DNA of 64,000 nt from Forficula auricularia (GCA_024734495.1 JALMQS010000849.1:170523-234522); one strand, 5' to 3'. Counted from the first letter of the stretch, positions 1 to 12,046 are shown. Notes: generated from the letters alone by a model not told the origin. Made by a program: numbers and translations.

Positions 1-403
1 TCTTTAGTCCTTGTTTTTAATAAGAGGAAAAATCTAATTAGATAAAAAAACCTCTTTTCCGATAATTATTTCAATTCCATTATTCCCCAATCAAGTCGAT
101 TGGTCATTCAATCTCTCCATCTCTCATCCCTCTTCTAAAAGAACACTTGCATAAAGTTTTTTTTAATTCTGTTAATTGTATGATTTAACAAATAAGCTTT
201 AAAACTTAATTAAAAACTTATAAAATTAATTTTTTACTGAACTATATATTTTTTTTAAATAGAGCCGATGTATCGAAATCCGATGTTGATTTATTTGAAA
301 ATATGGATATATCGACAATCTGATATTTTAAAAATCAACCCTAGATGTGACTAAAAAATTATAGAATCATTTTACACTTATATATCTCAAACGACAATTA
401 TTT

Positions 404-617
404 TTTTTTTTTATTTAATGTCACTGGGAACAAAGACCATTTAGACAGCACATAAGTAGAGTGTTAGTAGGGTTAGTGAGGGAGCCGAGTTTTCAGCCTG
501 TAGAAATTTTTATTTGCCAGCTAGGATCGAACCCCGGACCTCCACTCCAACATCGTCATAATCGATCGATGCCGAAGCGAAGCCAGTGCGTTAGCTGACT
601 GAGCTACCCGAATCCCC
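404..617 (-). mobile_element. tRNA-derived SINE, complete
   Basis: On the minus strand the element begins with a tRNA-like head: GTAGCTCAGTCAGCTAACGC resembles the pol III A box and GGGGTTCGATCC the B box. A unique body follows, and a poly-A tail appears as the T run at 401-412 on the plus strand. The 10-base ACAATTATTT lies on both sides (394-403 and 618-627) and is a target-site duplication as made by LINE-driven insertion. A second copy is at 18.4 kb. Like all SINEs it should be transcribed by RNA polymerase III and depend on a LINE partner; which LINE is not shown. Confidence 0.78.
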
Positions 618-859
618 ACAATTATTTCTTACTTTATGAAAAGATTTATTTACGAATTTAGCAGCCGAAAATCTATAAGAATTGCTTAAAATTATTCAAA
701 CAACTTTTTCATCGCTAACCTGTTTAAATTAATTTTTATTAATAGTCAACACAACCCAAGATTTTTCTATTTCCTATAGCGAAATAAAAAGACAAACGAG
801 AATCTTTTTTATAATTTCTTATGATACGATTAATCAAAATTTGCAAAACAAAAGAAAAA

Positions 860-975
860 TACATTTCTTGGAAAACGATAAGCGCCTGAGCAGGCGGTCG
901 GGCTTCGACTCGAGTCAGTCTTTACCGTTAAGTGATCGGGTGACCACGCCAAGCCTCGTACTCCAGGTAATAATC
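860..975 (+). other. GC-rich patch with 5S-like words
   Basis: A GC-rich island in AT-rich DNA. It holds GCAGGCGGTCGGGC followed 34 bases later by GGGTGACC, words resembling the internal promoter of 5S rRNA genes, but at wider spacing than in 5S. It ends in CTCGTACTCCAGGTAATAAT, which resembles sequence at 15.37 kb and 44.83 kb. It could be a 5S-derived SINE head; this is a weak inference. Confidence 0.2.
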
Positions 976-1231
976 TCTTCAAGCTACTTTCTCTTTTAAT
1001 ATCATGCATTCTAATCATTCCTTTTGTCACCAATTCTTCATTAAATTATCATTTTAATATTTTAAATAAATGCTTCGATTTATTCATACTAATGTTTTCA
1101 TCTCCAAGTGTTGAATATATTTGAAAGTTCTTTAATCCTTTAGATTGGAACATTTTTAATTTACTTGAAATGGAGATGATATTAACTTTTCTTCACCTCT
1201 ATAATTACTAATCAACATTTTTTTTTGTTTA

Positions 1232-1522
1232 CTCTCTTAAAATGAATCAGTGGAATTTCAGCTGATTTCTCCAGCGATCATATACGTCACTGAAAAATCA
1301 AACATTTGTATTAATTTCAACAGATTCAACAGGGTTTTTAATTTTCACTGATTCAAACAGAGGTTGTCTGACGGCTTAGCCACTAATGAATTAGTGAATT
1401 TTAAAAATCCACTAATACATTCAGTGACTATCCACTGATTAGCCGTGGTATGATTGTGACTGTTTGGATAAGTGAATAGTCACTGTTATTCAGTGGATAT
1501 CCACTGATTCAGTTTTAGAGAG
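1232..1522. mobile_element. MITE with TA target duplication (mariner-like)
   Basis: A 291-bp non-coding element. Its terminal inverted repeats read CTCTCTTAAAATGAATCAGT on the left and the complementary ACTGATTCAGTTTTAGAGAG on the right. TA dinucleotides flank both ends (1230-1231 and 1523-1524), as for Tc1/mariner. The interior repeats the word CACTGA/TCAGTG many times in both orientations, so it is largely self-complementary. No transposase is present. Confidence 0.65.
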
Positions 1523-1524
1523 TA

Positions 1525-2020
1525 GGTTTAAAATAAGAGACGTGCAGCTTCAATTTTTTTCTTTTTATTTATCAATTCCCACTAACGTTTCGGCCATTGG
1601 TTATGGCCATCTTCAGAGCTTAACAATAGAACAATATTAATAACAACAAATCAGTCTCGCCCAAGCACATAATCAATTAAAATTTTATTTTTCTGCTTAA
1701 CGGGAATTAGTCAATATTTATATAAAAAAAATTTTTGATACACTTGTCATTAGTTAAAATTATATACAAGAAACATAAATAGGATATATACAAAACTTTT
1801 TACAGGGTGTTCGCCAGAAGGCCGAAAGATATAATGTTCTCAAGACTATAATTGTCTTTTTTCCTTCAAGACGAAATGTCGATTGCAAAATGGCTTCAAG
1901 TTGTTGTTATTAATATTGTTCTATTGTTTAGCTTCTGAAGATGGCCATAACCAATGGCCGAAACGTTAGTTGATAAATAAAAAAGAAAAAATTGAAGCTG
2001 CACGTCTCTTATATTAAACC
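1525..2020. mobile_element. Foldback element with hammerhead-like arms
   Basis: Two arms of about 125 bp (1525-1651 and 1900-2020) are near-perfect inverted repeats around a 250-bp unique middle. Each arm carries CTGAAGATGGCC, a short loop, then GGCCGAAACGTTAG. This is the order CTGANGA, hairpin, GAAA of a hammerhead ribozyme core, but with one extra base before stem II and no convincing stem I. Similar words occur at 17.0 and 59.6 kb. It abuts the MITE at 1232-1522. No target duplication was found. A Penelope-like or other retro-derived origin is an inference. Confidence 0.55.
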
Positions 2021-2259
2021 TAAACAAATAAATTACTACTGCTATAAAAAACTCCCTTAATAATCAACATTTTATTAATTTTTCAAATAATAAAGCAGAA
2101 ATTCGATATGAGATGTGGTTATTCACATGACTTTATCCAAACACCCATTGTATATTAAATTTTAAGAAAAAAATAATATTTATATTCGAATCTATTTTAT
2201 AAATTTTTTTAAATATTTAATTAAAACATAAATAATAGCAAATGATGATGATCATCGAG

Positions 2260-2480
2260 TACATACTAGTAGTCCAAAGACTGGTTTGACGCAACCACCC
2301 ACCTCCACTAAACTCTACCCCATGCCAATTCTTTCACTTCTCTAAAAGTCACACATTTTTCATTACCTGGGATAATACTCCAATCTCTTCAGATTTTTTT
2401 CCCACTTCACTCATAGCAATATTCCGTGTCTTAACTTAAAGCCCTATCTGAGCTATTCTATTCTAGCAAATGGATATAAT
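2260..2480 (-). mobile_element. Fragment of an RTE-like LINE 3' region
   Basis: The stretch starts with ATGATGATGATCATC, the complement of a TGATGATG-type LINE/SINE tail, followed by ACTGGTTTGACGCAACCACC. A related stretch is at 42.3-42.5 kb and a short one near 58.08 kb. That arrangement is typical of RTE-like LINE 3' ends read backwards in many insect genomes. No open frame survives. Confidence 0.35.
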
Positions 2481-4476
2481 ATAATTTTATTCCTGTAGAA
2501 AAAACAAAAACAAAATAAAATGTGCTTTTGTTTAGATTTTTGTTTTGAATTAAGCAAAATTATGATGTTAAGCTCTACAAATAAGCCTTGGATAATATGT
2601 AGACATGGTGAAAATAATATTTTTAAAGATTTTAATTATTTAAAAAAAAATGATGTTTTTTTCACAGGTTTTTCAAAAACTTTATTAATGATAAATACTT
2701 TATTAATGATAAATACAAATGAGCAAAATTACAGTGCCATGCCTACAAAATAGTTTACCATTGAGCGATATTAATAATTTTTTAAAGAAATGTTAAGAGT
2801 AGCCGGGCTTATCAAATAAGTTTTTATATAAGACAATCAGATGTGAAATTTCTTTTGATATTCTTATTGGTATTTACATAAATTAGAGCATAATATTTGA
2901 TAACTCGCTCAACCATAGACATTTTAATAATATGTCATTTTTCGATGTTCACAATAGGTATAGGTATGGATTTTTTGTAGACCTAACACTGGGAATTTGC
3001 TCAATTTTTGCTTATCATAATAGTTTTAAACGATTTAGAGATATTTCGAAAAAAAATATTTATGCTTACAATAATTGACCATACTATTCATATTTTGCTA
3101 TTTAATTTTTTTAAATATATTAAACACTTAGTAATTTTAATTTCATATTAATTTCATTTCGATAATTGTTTGATTTAGGCGAACCAGTTAGTCAAAAGTA
3201 ATTGAATTCGAATAAAAATATTAACATTTTTGAATATATTCTTCATTCATTCAGTGAGATTTTGAGTACAAATATTATAATTAGTTTATAAATACAGGTT
3301 TACAGGTCATAACAGACATCGATTGACTTCAGGAAATATAGACAGAAATATAGATAGATATAAAAAAAACCGATCTAGAATTTAAGAAAATTGGGGGGGC
3401 TAAACAGATAGGACATCTTTCAGTGGACATCGATGAGCACCGTGGGATTCGTCTTAATTAATAAATGTATTTTTAATTTTAAAAAAATAGTTTGCCGTGA
3501 GTAGCAGACTTTTGATGACAAATAAGAGGAAATCAATGCGGTTATCCTCTGCTTGATGCAAATATACATTTACCTAAATACATATAATGAATATACAGTA
3601 GGTTGAACGGCCTATAACTATTGTTATTCAATTGTTAATAAAAAACTATATTTTTGTTTATTAAATAAGTAATTCAAATTTTAAAGGAGACAATATATTA
3701 CATACGATATACTATTTTTTGCGCCCTTGATAAATTGTTCATAAAACAAGGTAAAAGAGCTTTAAGTAATTCCATTGAAGCACTACAATAAAAACAAAAT
3801 ACCCTACACGTTTCGAGATAGAATCCAAATACGTCAAACGTTCTTTTGAATAGCGAAATATCAACCTGACAGTGCGGTAGCAACTCGTTATCTGGGAAAT
3901 AACGAGTCACGAAACGAGCAAACAAGAGGAAAGTATTCAAATCGATTGAATCCACAAAAGAATGCTCTATGCTCTTTCTGAAAAGAATGACTTGAAATTG
4001 CCAACGTTAAATCCCTTGATGACATGCAGTTTAAGATGGATGTTTATTTGTATAACATTTGAAAAAAAAAAAAAAAACTATAAGAGGGAAATTGATTCTC
4101 AAGTTCTTAACGTTTTTTTCTTCTTATTTTTTAATCCTAGGGATTACAGTTCACAATGGAAAAGCGATTCCATTTTGAATTGTAATAAAGAAAAATAAAT
4201 CATATATTTCATAGTCATTGTTGAAATGGTAAATGGTTTTAACCAATGAAATTTTTGAGCACGCAATTTGATTGAAAATGATTATTTTCATTTTTCTATA
4301 ATGACATTTCTTCACCTAAATGAATTTGAATTTCTTTAAAGAAAACATGATATTTCAAGATAACAATCTAATGAACAAATCTAATTGCTATTCATAACTC
4401 TAATTTCCATCCTTGTTCATGTAATTAATTCTTGAAGGACCTAAGGCAGCAAAATTATGAATATAAATATATATAT
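2481..4476. other. AT-rich stretch without recognised gene
   Basis: No supported gene, RNA or mobile element. It contains a 17-base tandem duplication near 2683-2716 (ATTAATGATAAATACTT twice). Around 3500-3590 the words GAAATCAATG and CTGCTTGATGCAAATA recur in repeats at 16.3 and 45.0 kb. The open frames here are AT-driven. Confidence 0.3.
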
Positions 4477-5025
4477 AAACATTCCAAATAAAATTTATTA
4501 TTCAATATCTGATAAAAATTCATCTGTTTCGATTCCCAAAGAATCAGACAGATGGGCATTGTAGTAAATTTATAAGAACCATACTATTATTATATTTAAA
4601 TGATTATGATTAAATTATTATATTTAAAAAATTGTAGTATTTTTATAAGAACCATACTATTAGAAAATGGGAAGAAGGCTGAACTAAAGAGTTGAATATA
4701 TATAAAATTTGATTATATGACTTACGAGTAGTTTGGGGACCCATCGCAATGGAAAAGCCATCTGCGGGCTTAACGCAAAAGATGTCGGATCGTACCCGAC
4801 AAGGTCCATATCTTTTTTCAACTCTTGGTTCAGTATCAAAACGAGTCTGGTCCCAATTGCACCAAAATAGGGCAGTGACCTGATAAAAAAGTTTTAACTT
4901 TCGCGTTCATCTAACTATAACATATAAACATTCTAAATAAAATTTATTATTGAATATCTGAACAAAATTCATCTGTTTCGATTCCCCAAAGAATCAGACA
5001 GATGGGCATTGTAGTAAATTTATAT
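4477..5025. repeat. Direct repeats of about 100 bp bounding a 350-bp segment
   Basis: Copies at 4477-4573 and 4926-5025 are over 90 percent identical by eye and in the same orientation. Each contains a hairpin made of CATCTGTTTCGATTC and GAATCAGACAGATG. The arrangement recalls a very short LTR-like or retrozyme-like element. Inside, CTGAACTAAAGAGTTGAA (4679-4696) and TTCAACTCTTGGTTCAG (4816-4832) form a second inverted pair around a tRNA-like fold. No coding capacity. Confidence 0.5.
4735..4807 (+). other. Degenerate tRNA-like cloverleaf
   Basis: Several arms of a tRNA can be drawn. AAGCC and GGCTT form a 5-bp stem with the 7-base loop ATCTGCG, in which T occupies the position equivalent to U33. 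GTCGG and CCGAC form a 5-bp T-like arm with a 7-base loop ATCGTAC. GGACC and GGTCC can pair as an acceptor-like stem. The T loop lacks the usual TTCRA, the D arm is short and the acceptor register is off, so this is not a standard functional tRNA. It may be a tRNA relic in the surrounding direct-repeat element. Confidence 0.3.
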
Positions 5026-8000
5026 ATATACGTATATCAGTAAGATGGGGTCCATGGTCATCCATGTGGATGCGGCACCTCCCTCAAATTCCAAAATATC
5101 AAGAGTAATTTCATCCGTGTTATATTTGAAAATTTGTAAAATTTTAAAAAAATCTTTCAATAAATACTATACAACTAATTCATTTAAAGATATATAAAAT
5201 TTAAAATTTACCGAGTTTTTTAACGTTAGCAAATTTATTCCAGATTTTCTATTTTAATCACTTCAGCTATCTTGTGGAAAATACTTTGATTTTATGAGAT
5301 TAAAAAGTGAATTAATTTATATGGACTCGACCCATGACTTTCATTTAAAATCTATGAATCGAATTAAAAAAAATTAATCGTGAAAGATGAACTTGAAGAT
5401 GTTTGGGCAAAAGTAATTGCTTTAATGGAGTCCAATTGAATATTCTCTCTCTATATGGTATATAGAGTATCGTTTTGGTCCGAGTGCAAAAGGCCATTCC
5501 TAGAATAATAGAAATTAAGAAATTAATCTCTAATAGTCTGAAACAGGCCTAGGACTTGTATTTTGCCTCCTTGGAATAGATTTAAGCTCTAGAGAAAAAG
5601 AGATGATTCTATCCGCGGTCTTTCTAGCTATTTTCATCGATCAGATTCTAATGAAAGAATTGCTCCCCAGCACATTAAATATTTAATAAATAAAAAAGTG
5701 AACTTTTTTTTAAGACTCGGTACACTAGAGCTGCCCTAGTAATTATTAATAAATTTAAATATAAATTGTTCATTAATGAATATAGGTACTAAATATAACA
5801 TCCTCTTCAAATGTCAATAGAATAATTCAAAAAATATTTTCTTCCTTTTGAACCAGATATTATAAAATCTAATCAGTACTATGTATTGATACAAACGAAC
5901 TTTTTGACTTTCTGTTCTTAAAGAGAAAAAAAATCATAGTTGAAAAATATTTTTCTCCTCGTTTCAGACATTTTAAAGCACAATGAGCAACAATTTATTT
6001 TTATGCGTGATTTAGAAAAACAAATTTTTTGATGATCGACGAAATTTGCTGGTTCTTCGAAACATGTTTCATTCTTCTTAATTATTGTAGTTTTATTGTT
6101 ATGAAATCTTGTCTTACTGGTTGGTGTTTTTTTTCTTCGAGTTGGTTTGACTAATAGAATCATTCTACTTTCTAAATGCAAAGTGGCTAGAGGAAAATAT
6201 GCGAAAATGATGAAGGTAAGTATTTAAATTTTCGAATTTGCTTTTAATAGTGGTATGCATCTATAAAAAGGTTCAGAACCATTAAGTAGAGCATTTGTTG
6301 ATGTGTTTATAACTTCCTTTATCCCTATGACTTCGCAAAACTGTACTTTCCGTTTTGCTTTCATTTTCCAGTGAGCGACCCAAAATAAGACACGTTCCAT
6401 TAATATTTATATTTTTGTTTAAAATTACATACTTTTTCATTAATTTCCCAGTTACTAAATTCCTACTACGTAGATAACCAATCGGGAATGTCCACTCAGT
6501 CGCCTTATTTGTATATTGATATATCTAACAAGAAATCCCTTGATGAATAAATCCTCACAATACACCCCATTTATCAAAACAGTAAGGATTAAACTAAAAA
6601 ACCTATGGGAATAAATAATTACATATAAAATATTAGAAAATATCACATAACGTACTTTAAATCATTTTGAAATAATTATGTGTAAGTAGATATTTATGTA
6701 TAAAAATTTATAATATATATTTTTATTAATAATATATTTATCATATTAAAATTTATTAATTTTTAATATTAACAGAATTAAAAAAATACTTAATAAATTT
6801 ATTGCTCTAATCAAGGACTACAATTGCCTAGATTCAGTTGCCAAAAAGAGTTTTGAAAAAAAAGACAGTATTTGTTGAAGTGCAGTAATCAAATTTGGTT
6901 CCGCATCTATTAAGGCAGTGGTTCATAACATTATCAGTTTCGTTACCCCTATGACCAAGCCATGTGTCTTTCTTTACGCCTTGTTTAAAAAAAATATAGA
7001 ATATAGAAAGTAAAACTAAGAAGTTATATTGATTTCAAATTTGTTTTTCTACAAAAAATTCTAAATGTTCTTTAAGTTTCAATTTGTAGAACTTTGATGG
7101 TATAATTACTGCTAAATACTGGTAAATATGAAAATATTAAACTATATTAATTAGTCCCCTTCAAGTAGCTATTTTATACCCAAAGGTTAGGAACCGTGGT
7201 ATTAAGGGATGGTCTAAATTGTTTTTTGCGTAGTGATCAAAACCATATTTTCAAAGCAAGGGAAGACAATATTAATATTTATGAAACATCATCTACTAGA
7301 ACATTGACAGAGTATTAAGAACTGACTAACTGTTATTTATTTATTGCAAAAGACAACATAATTATGTTTATGGAAGAAAACCCATTCTCAATGATACTAT
7401 ATATAAATTGATTGGTGAAGTATTATAATATAAAAGAATCCAAAAGCGAGCTTGAGAATGAAATGCACCTGACCAAAATCTCCTCTGAACAAGCGACGAC
7501 ATTTTCATCTTTTGAGATGACTTTCTAACTCTTGCACAATCCGAGACAGCTGGACAAGAATCAAGCAGCGAGTCATAATTCACCCGAAATGTGTTTGTTC
7601 CTTTTCGTAATGTCCAACTGGGAAAATTTCCTCGTTATTATTTGAATATAAAATATGAATTATAGTTGCTTGGAAGTGAAATGGAGTAGAATAGAGTGGT
7701 ATAGGTAGGCGGGTAGAAAAGGTCCAATTAAGAAATGAGCACTCGGGACAACTTACCTCCATTTAACTTGAATTCAAAGCCTTGCTGTAGAAATTCGTTA
7801 TTTACTTACCAACCATTTCATTTCCTCTATTGTCTCTGACTCGGAAAGCATTTTATTGACTTACGAAATTTACAACATGTTTAATTAGACTACAGGCAAA
7901 TATATTCAACTTCCTATAGCTCGCGGAAATTATGAATAGCAATATGTTGGTGTGTAAAAAACAAGATGGAAAAATGTACAGCATGTAATACTTTCGAAAG

Positions 8001-8651
8001 AAGAGACTGCGAGCCTAATGGGAAGGAGTGTCTGTCCGTCCCAGGCGATTTAAGTCAACGAATTACGTCAAATGAATGATGGACATCTATTTGCTTGGGA
8101 GAGAAATATAGATAAATGAACATGGACTGCGACTGATGTAATGGGCCTGTGATTAATTGTATTTATACATGTGATTAACAAGGAGAAGACATAGTTACAA
8201 AGTTAATTGCCACGTCATGTGGGAAAAATATTTATGATTAATAAAGATATAAGCATTACAAAAATTTTGTAGGACATTGTTTATGTTCATAGCAAAAAAA
8301 GTTAAAATGATTTCAAAACTCGGTACGAGTTGATGATTTATTTTCCTCAGCGATAGAAATTTTGACACAGAGGTATAGCTTATTGATTGATACTAACGTT
8401 TATGACAAATTTCAGTTAGTATAACGATTCGTTTTTTCTGCTTTTTTTTTTTTTTAATCCAGGACTTTTCAAGTTAAGAAACCCAAAATCTAACCAGTTA
8501 TTCGTATTAAAAAAAAAAAAACATTTGTGCACTAGAGCGAACTTACTATAAAAATTCGTTTTTGCTTCTTTCTGGGAATCGGAATTCAGTTAGACAGAAA
8601 AATCATACTGGAAAATATTTTTTGTCACAATTAGGTCATTTCTAAAAACGA
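5026..8651. other. Long AT-rich stretch without a supported gene
   Basis: No coding exon is supported. On the minus strand two donor-like GTAAGT sites lie close together near 7755 and 7812, with an acceptor-like TTTCTACAG between them; the 25-bp gap they would imply is too short for an intron. The stretch 7860-8170 is less repetitive and richer in GC than its surroundings and could be single-copy regulatory DNA, but nothing decisive is visible. Confidence 0.25.
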
Positions 8652-9335
8652 TTAAGGACGTTCCCTAATATAGCTCAGATTCAGTTCGCTCTTTCCCCTA
8701 CTCTCACATGCGCAGAAAGGAAAAAATATTTTGACTGCGTAGTTTCTTGAATCTGGCAACATTGCATTCTTACCAACTCTAAAATACAAAGAATAAAAAA
8801 AACCTTCATGAAACAGCTCAATGCGAAATTCCAGATGAGAACAGTATAATTAGCTTGAGAGAATTAGCAAAAAATCTCAAATGCACCAGCTGCAGAAGTT
8901 TTTTAGATATGGAAAAATTGAGTGATTTTAGTGTGACGTTGCCAAGTCGCCATATCTCACTTGCCATGTCATGAGAGAAAAAATGAAAATCATCAAAAGT
9001 ACCTAACTTTTAACATTTTTCATACAAAACGAATACCGAGGATAGAATTATTTTAACAGAAAAATATTTGTTATATCTTCAGTTAATGATTCTCAGTTTT
9101 TTAAGATAATATCAAGAAAATTACGATTGTTATTTAATGAAACAGTCCCTTTAACATCAATCGGGATAGGGTTGGCGTGTTAAATATATCCACAAATTCA
9201 ATTGTCAATATTTATAAATTTAGTGCCGCAAGGACTATTGAAAAAAATTTTACGTATAAAGGAGACTTATATATATGTGTATTCAAAGTTTTAAAAGGAT
9301 TGCAAGAAAATCGATTTATTAAGGAACATCCTTAA
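8652..9335. mobile_element. TTAA-flanked non-autonomous DNA transposon
   Basis: The ends read TTAAGGACGTTCCCTAATA on the left and, as complement of the right, TTAAGGATGTTCCTTAATAA, an imperfect terminal inverted repeat of about 20 bp starting at TTAA. TTAA target duplication is the hallmark of piggyBac-type transposition, so the element is 676 bp between TTAA sites. Its right 360 bp recur at 49.28-49.64 kb, over 90 percent identical. No transposase frame. The superfamily is inferred from the TTAA only. Confidence 0.55.
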
Positions 9336-10011
9336 TCAAAAAAGAAAATTAAAAATTCTGGATTAATAAATTTTCTTTCATCCAGGAGTTGAGAGATCTG
9401 TGGTGTTATTTCCAAAGGTGACTATAAATTAAAATAAGCTTCTCCAGGTTGTTAGTTATCAACTTTATATAAACTTTTTTATGGTCCTCAATGTCCTTAA
9501 ATAGAATATTAAATATATAGGTACATCCGCACAGACTAAATGAATAAATCGCACTTTTTGGCCTCTGGACAAGGTCCCATGAAATTTTCAGCAAAACCGT
9601 GACGTACTAAAATTCAACGTAAATGAATACTACAATTTGTGACCCTATGAAGTCGTGGTTGCCGCGAGACCGAATCCAATAGTTTATATCTACTTCGCAT
9701 GGGATAAAGTAAAAGCATTTAAAAAGAAAACTAGTAAGCATAATAAGTTTTATTGTAGTTTATTTAATAATGGTATGGAGAAGCTTTTATAGCCCATGGC
9801 TTGAAAAATATGTTAATTAATTGTTTTTGGGTTCAAATGAAATTATTAATAAATATTGATAGATAACAATTTAAAATATTAGAACTCTTTTTTCTCATTG
9901 TTCACCATGACAAAATCCTGACACCGGATTATGTATCATAAGTTTTTTCTTTCTAATATCAAATATTAATAGAATAGTTTTGTTTAATAAGTATTTTACA
10001 TCATAATATGA
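9336..10011. other. AT-rich stretch, nothing recognised
   Basis: No repeat partner, exon or RNA gene was recognised here. The one short open frame on the minus strand has no codon bias or motif. Confidence 0.25.
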
Positions 10012-10325
10012 GATGGTGAAGGAAAAATGGGCCTTATCTTCTACCCTGGTCAAAATCGAACTAATGGCATCTGTTTCTATAAAATCAAATGATCAAAATG
10101 TTTTTTGTCCCGCCCAAAAAGTTTTGAGTTATTGGCGTTTAAATTTTATCAATTTTTAAGCAGACAAAAATATGGCATTTCTTCCATTTTTACCCTCGCT
10201 ATTATTTTATTCCGAATGAAAATTTGCTGCTGAATTCAAATATGTAATCAAAAATTATACCCAAATTTTTGCCATTCCTGAAAAAACAGGTAGGTAAAAA
10301 TAGGACCCATTTCCCTGACACCATC
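10012..10325. mobile_element. MITE with GATGGTG termini
   Basis: The left end GATGGTGAAGGAAAAATGGG and the complement of the right end, GATGGTGTCAGGGAAATGGG, form a terminal inverted repeat of about 22 bp with small mismatches. The 314-bp interior is non-coding. No convincing target duplication could be read, so the superfamily is open. Confidence 0.5.
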
Positions 10326-10804
10326 ACATATAACCCGTCATTATTAAGCGTTTCTTAAATTTAACACTATTTTTTAATTATTTTAATATATTGAATCTAA
10401 ACAAATATTTAGATTTACAATATTTTCTATACTTATAATTTACGATATGTGTGATATGTCTGTTGAAATATCCATCATTCATAATGAAGATATATATAAA
10501 AACATGTTTTTGTTTTTGTGAAACTACACAAAGTCTAATAATATCAATAGGTACACAGAGGCTTTTACGAACAGCCGTTGCCATCATAAAACATATTGAT
10601 TTATTTGGTGACTCTTGCTTGATTTTTTAAGCCCCTAATGTTTAAATAAAAACTTTCAATTTTTCAGTAAAAACTTTTCAATCTTTTTATTGATCGTCTT
10701 CTAATTATTCCTCAGAATATTATAAATTATTGTTTCAAATAAATCGTCCCATTAATCAACATGTAAACACGATAACTCAAAAACAATAAATCTCGAAGAA
10801 ACAA

Positions 10805-11106
10805 TATAATAATAAAACTTGAGCAAGATGCGAGGTAGGTTTCACAAAAAAAGAAATAAAACAAAATTGAGTTTTGAATTGGATATATTTCGGGGGTGAG
10901 CCCATCATCAGGAGTCAAAGAAAACTGATTATACATTGGAAAAATAATTTTACTCTGATGATGGGCTCACCCCCGAAATATATCGAATTCAAAACTCAAT
11001 TTTGTTTTATTTCTTTTTTTGTGAAACCTACCTCGCATCTTGCTCAAGTTTTATTATTATATTAAAATGTTTCACCTAGAACCAACACCTAACTCCTTAA
11101 AAGTTA
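10805..11106. mobile_element. Foldback family A element with 12-bp target duplication
   Basis: Two arms of about 110 bp (10805-10914 and 10950-11065) are nearly perfect inverted repeats. Each holds GAGCAAGATGCGAGGTAGG, then GTTTCACAAAAAAAGAAA, then a TATATTTCGGGGGTGAGCCC block. The right arm continues into a family-specific end with CACCTAGAACCAACACC. TCGAAGAAACAA (10793-10804) and TCGAAGAAGCAA (11107-11118) flank the element, a 12-bp target duplication with one mismatch. The right arm contains CTGATGATGGG, a loop, CCCGAAATATATC, a hammerhead-like core. Length, duplication size and the inverted terminal units are more like a Penelope-like element than a classical MITE. Confidence 0.6.
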
Positions 11107-11435
11107 TCGAAGAAGCAAAATTTAAATAGTTATAAATTCGATATATCATAACAAGGCTTTGGTTTATATCTAACTGCTTTTTCTAAAAAAAGTTTTTTTT
11201 TTAATTTTCAATATTTATCCGAGAAAAGTTATATTTTTGAAAAAATTTAGAAACTAAAAGTCATAAGTTCAAAATTCAGATAAAACATTTTATTTTATAA
11301 TCTTTCTCCTTCAAGAACGGAATGCAATTGAGTAAATTTATTTTTAAATTAATTAGCTAATATATCTTTTAATATTGATTTTGTTAATGGAGAATGGTTT
11401 AAGTTCTTGGTGAAACATATTTAAATAGAGTAAAA

Positions 11436-11495
11436 AATTTTTTTTTTTTTTTTTTTTAAGGGCGCATCGACTGCCAGGGCCATTAGCGCTTTTAA
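11436..11495 (-). repeat. Poly-T tract next to possible SINE remnant
   Basis: A run of about 20 T (11438-11457) is followed by GGGCGCATCGACTGCCAGGG, which on the minus strand would be the 3' body of a poly-A-tailed retroposon. No head with A and B boxes and no target duplication were found. A simple homopolymer next to unique sequence is an alternative. Confidence 0.25.
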
Positions 11496-12046
11496 AAATT
11501 TTAATATACTTATTATTAGTATTTTCTTTTGGAGACGGACTGATAGAATTCAATGATGAATTGATGAAAAGGCAGCCCAAGTATAATGAAAACTACAAAT
11601 TCCCAATAAATTAATCTAAATATAGTTGTCATTTTTATCCTTTTAAAAGACTTCTTTAAAGGAGTTGATTACAATCATGGATGTAGTGGTAAAAAAAGAA
11701 GTGGCGGAACGATTAATTTGTTGTACCCCCACAATTTTTTTCGTGAAATTTTTCAAATTAATTAATGTTTATTTTTTAATACTTTCCTTTTTGATTTTTT
11801 TTTTCTATTATAGGTATTCCTTCCAGGTTCAAAAAAAGCTCCAAGATTCAGAAGAGAAATGGAACACATCTCGTTTTGGAAAAAAGTCCCGGAACGTATA
11901 TATCCCTGGTTACAAACAACCTTTGTTGACCATTTAATTAATTCATGAACAAAAAAAGAAAAATCATCCAAAACGCCGACTTTTAAAAGAATGAAAATGA
12001 CGTTTCTATAAATTAATTTATTCGTAATTTTTAATTTTCATTATCT
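11496..12046. other. AT-rich stretch, nothing recognised
   Basis: The overlapping open frames on the two strands at 11665-11971 cover the same AT-rich DNA. A TTCTATTATAG acceptor-like site precedes 11815, but no donor-bounded coding exon follows. Confidence 0.25.

Noticed and set aside
7757..7815. Two strong donor-like sites and an acceptor on the minus strand
   Set aside because: They imply a 25-base intron, below any known minimum, and the possible exon is only 28 bases.
10874..11065. Overlapping frames on both strands
   Set aside because: They follow the two arms of the family A foldback.
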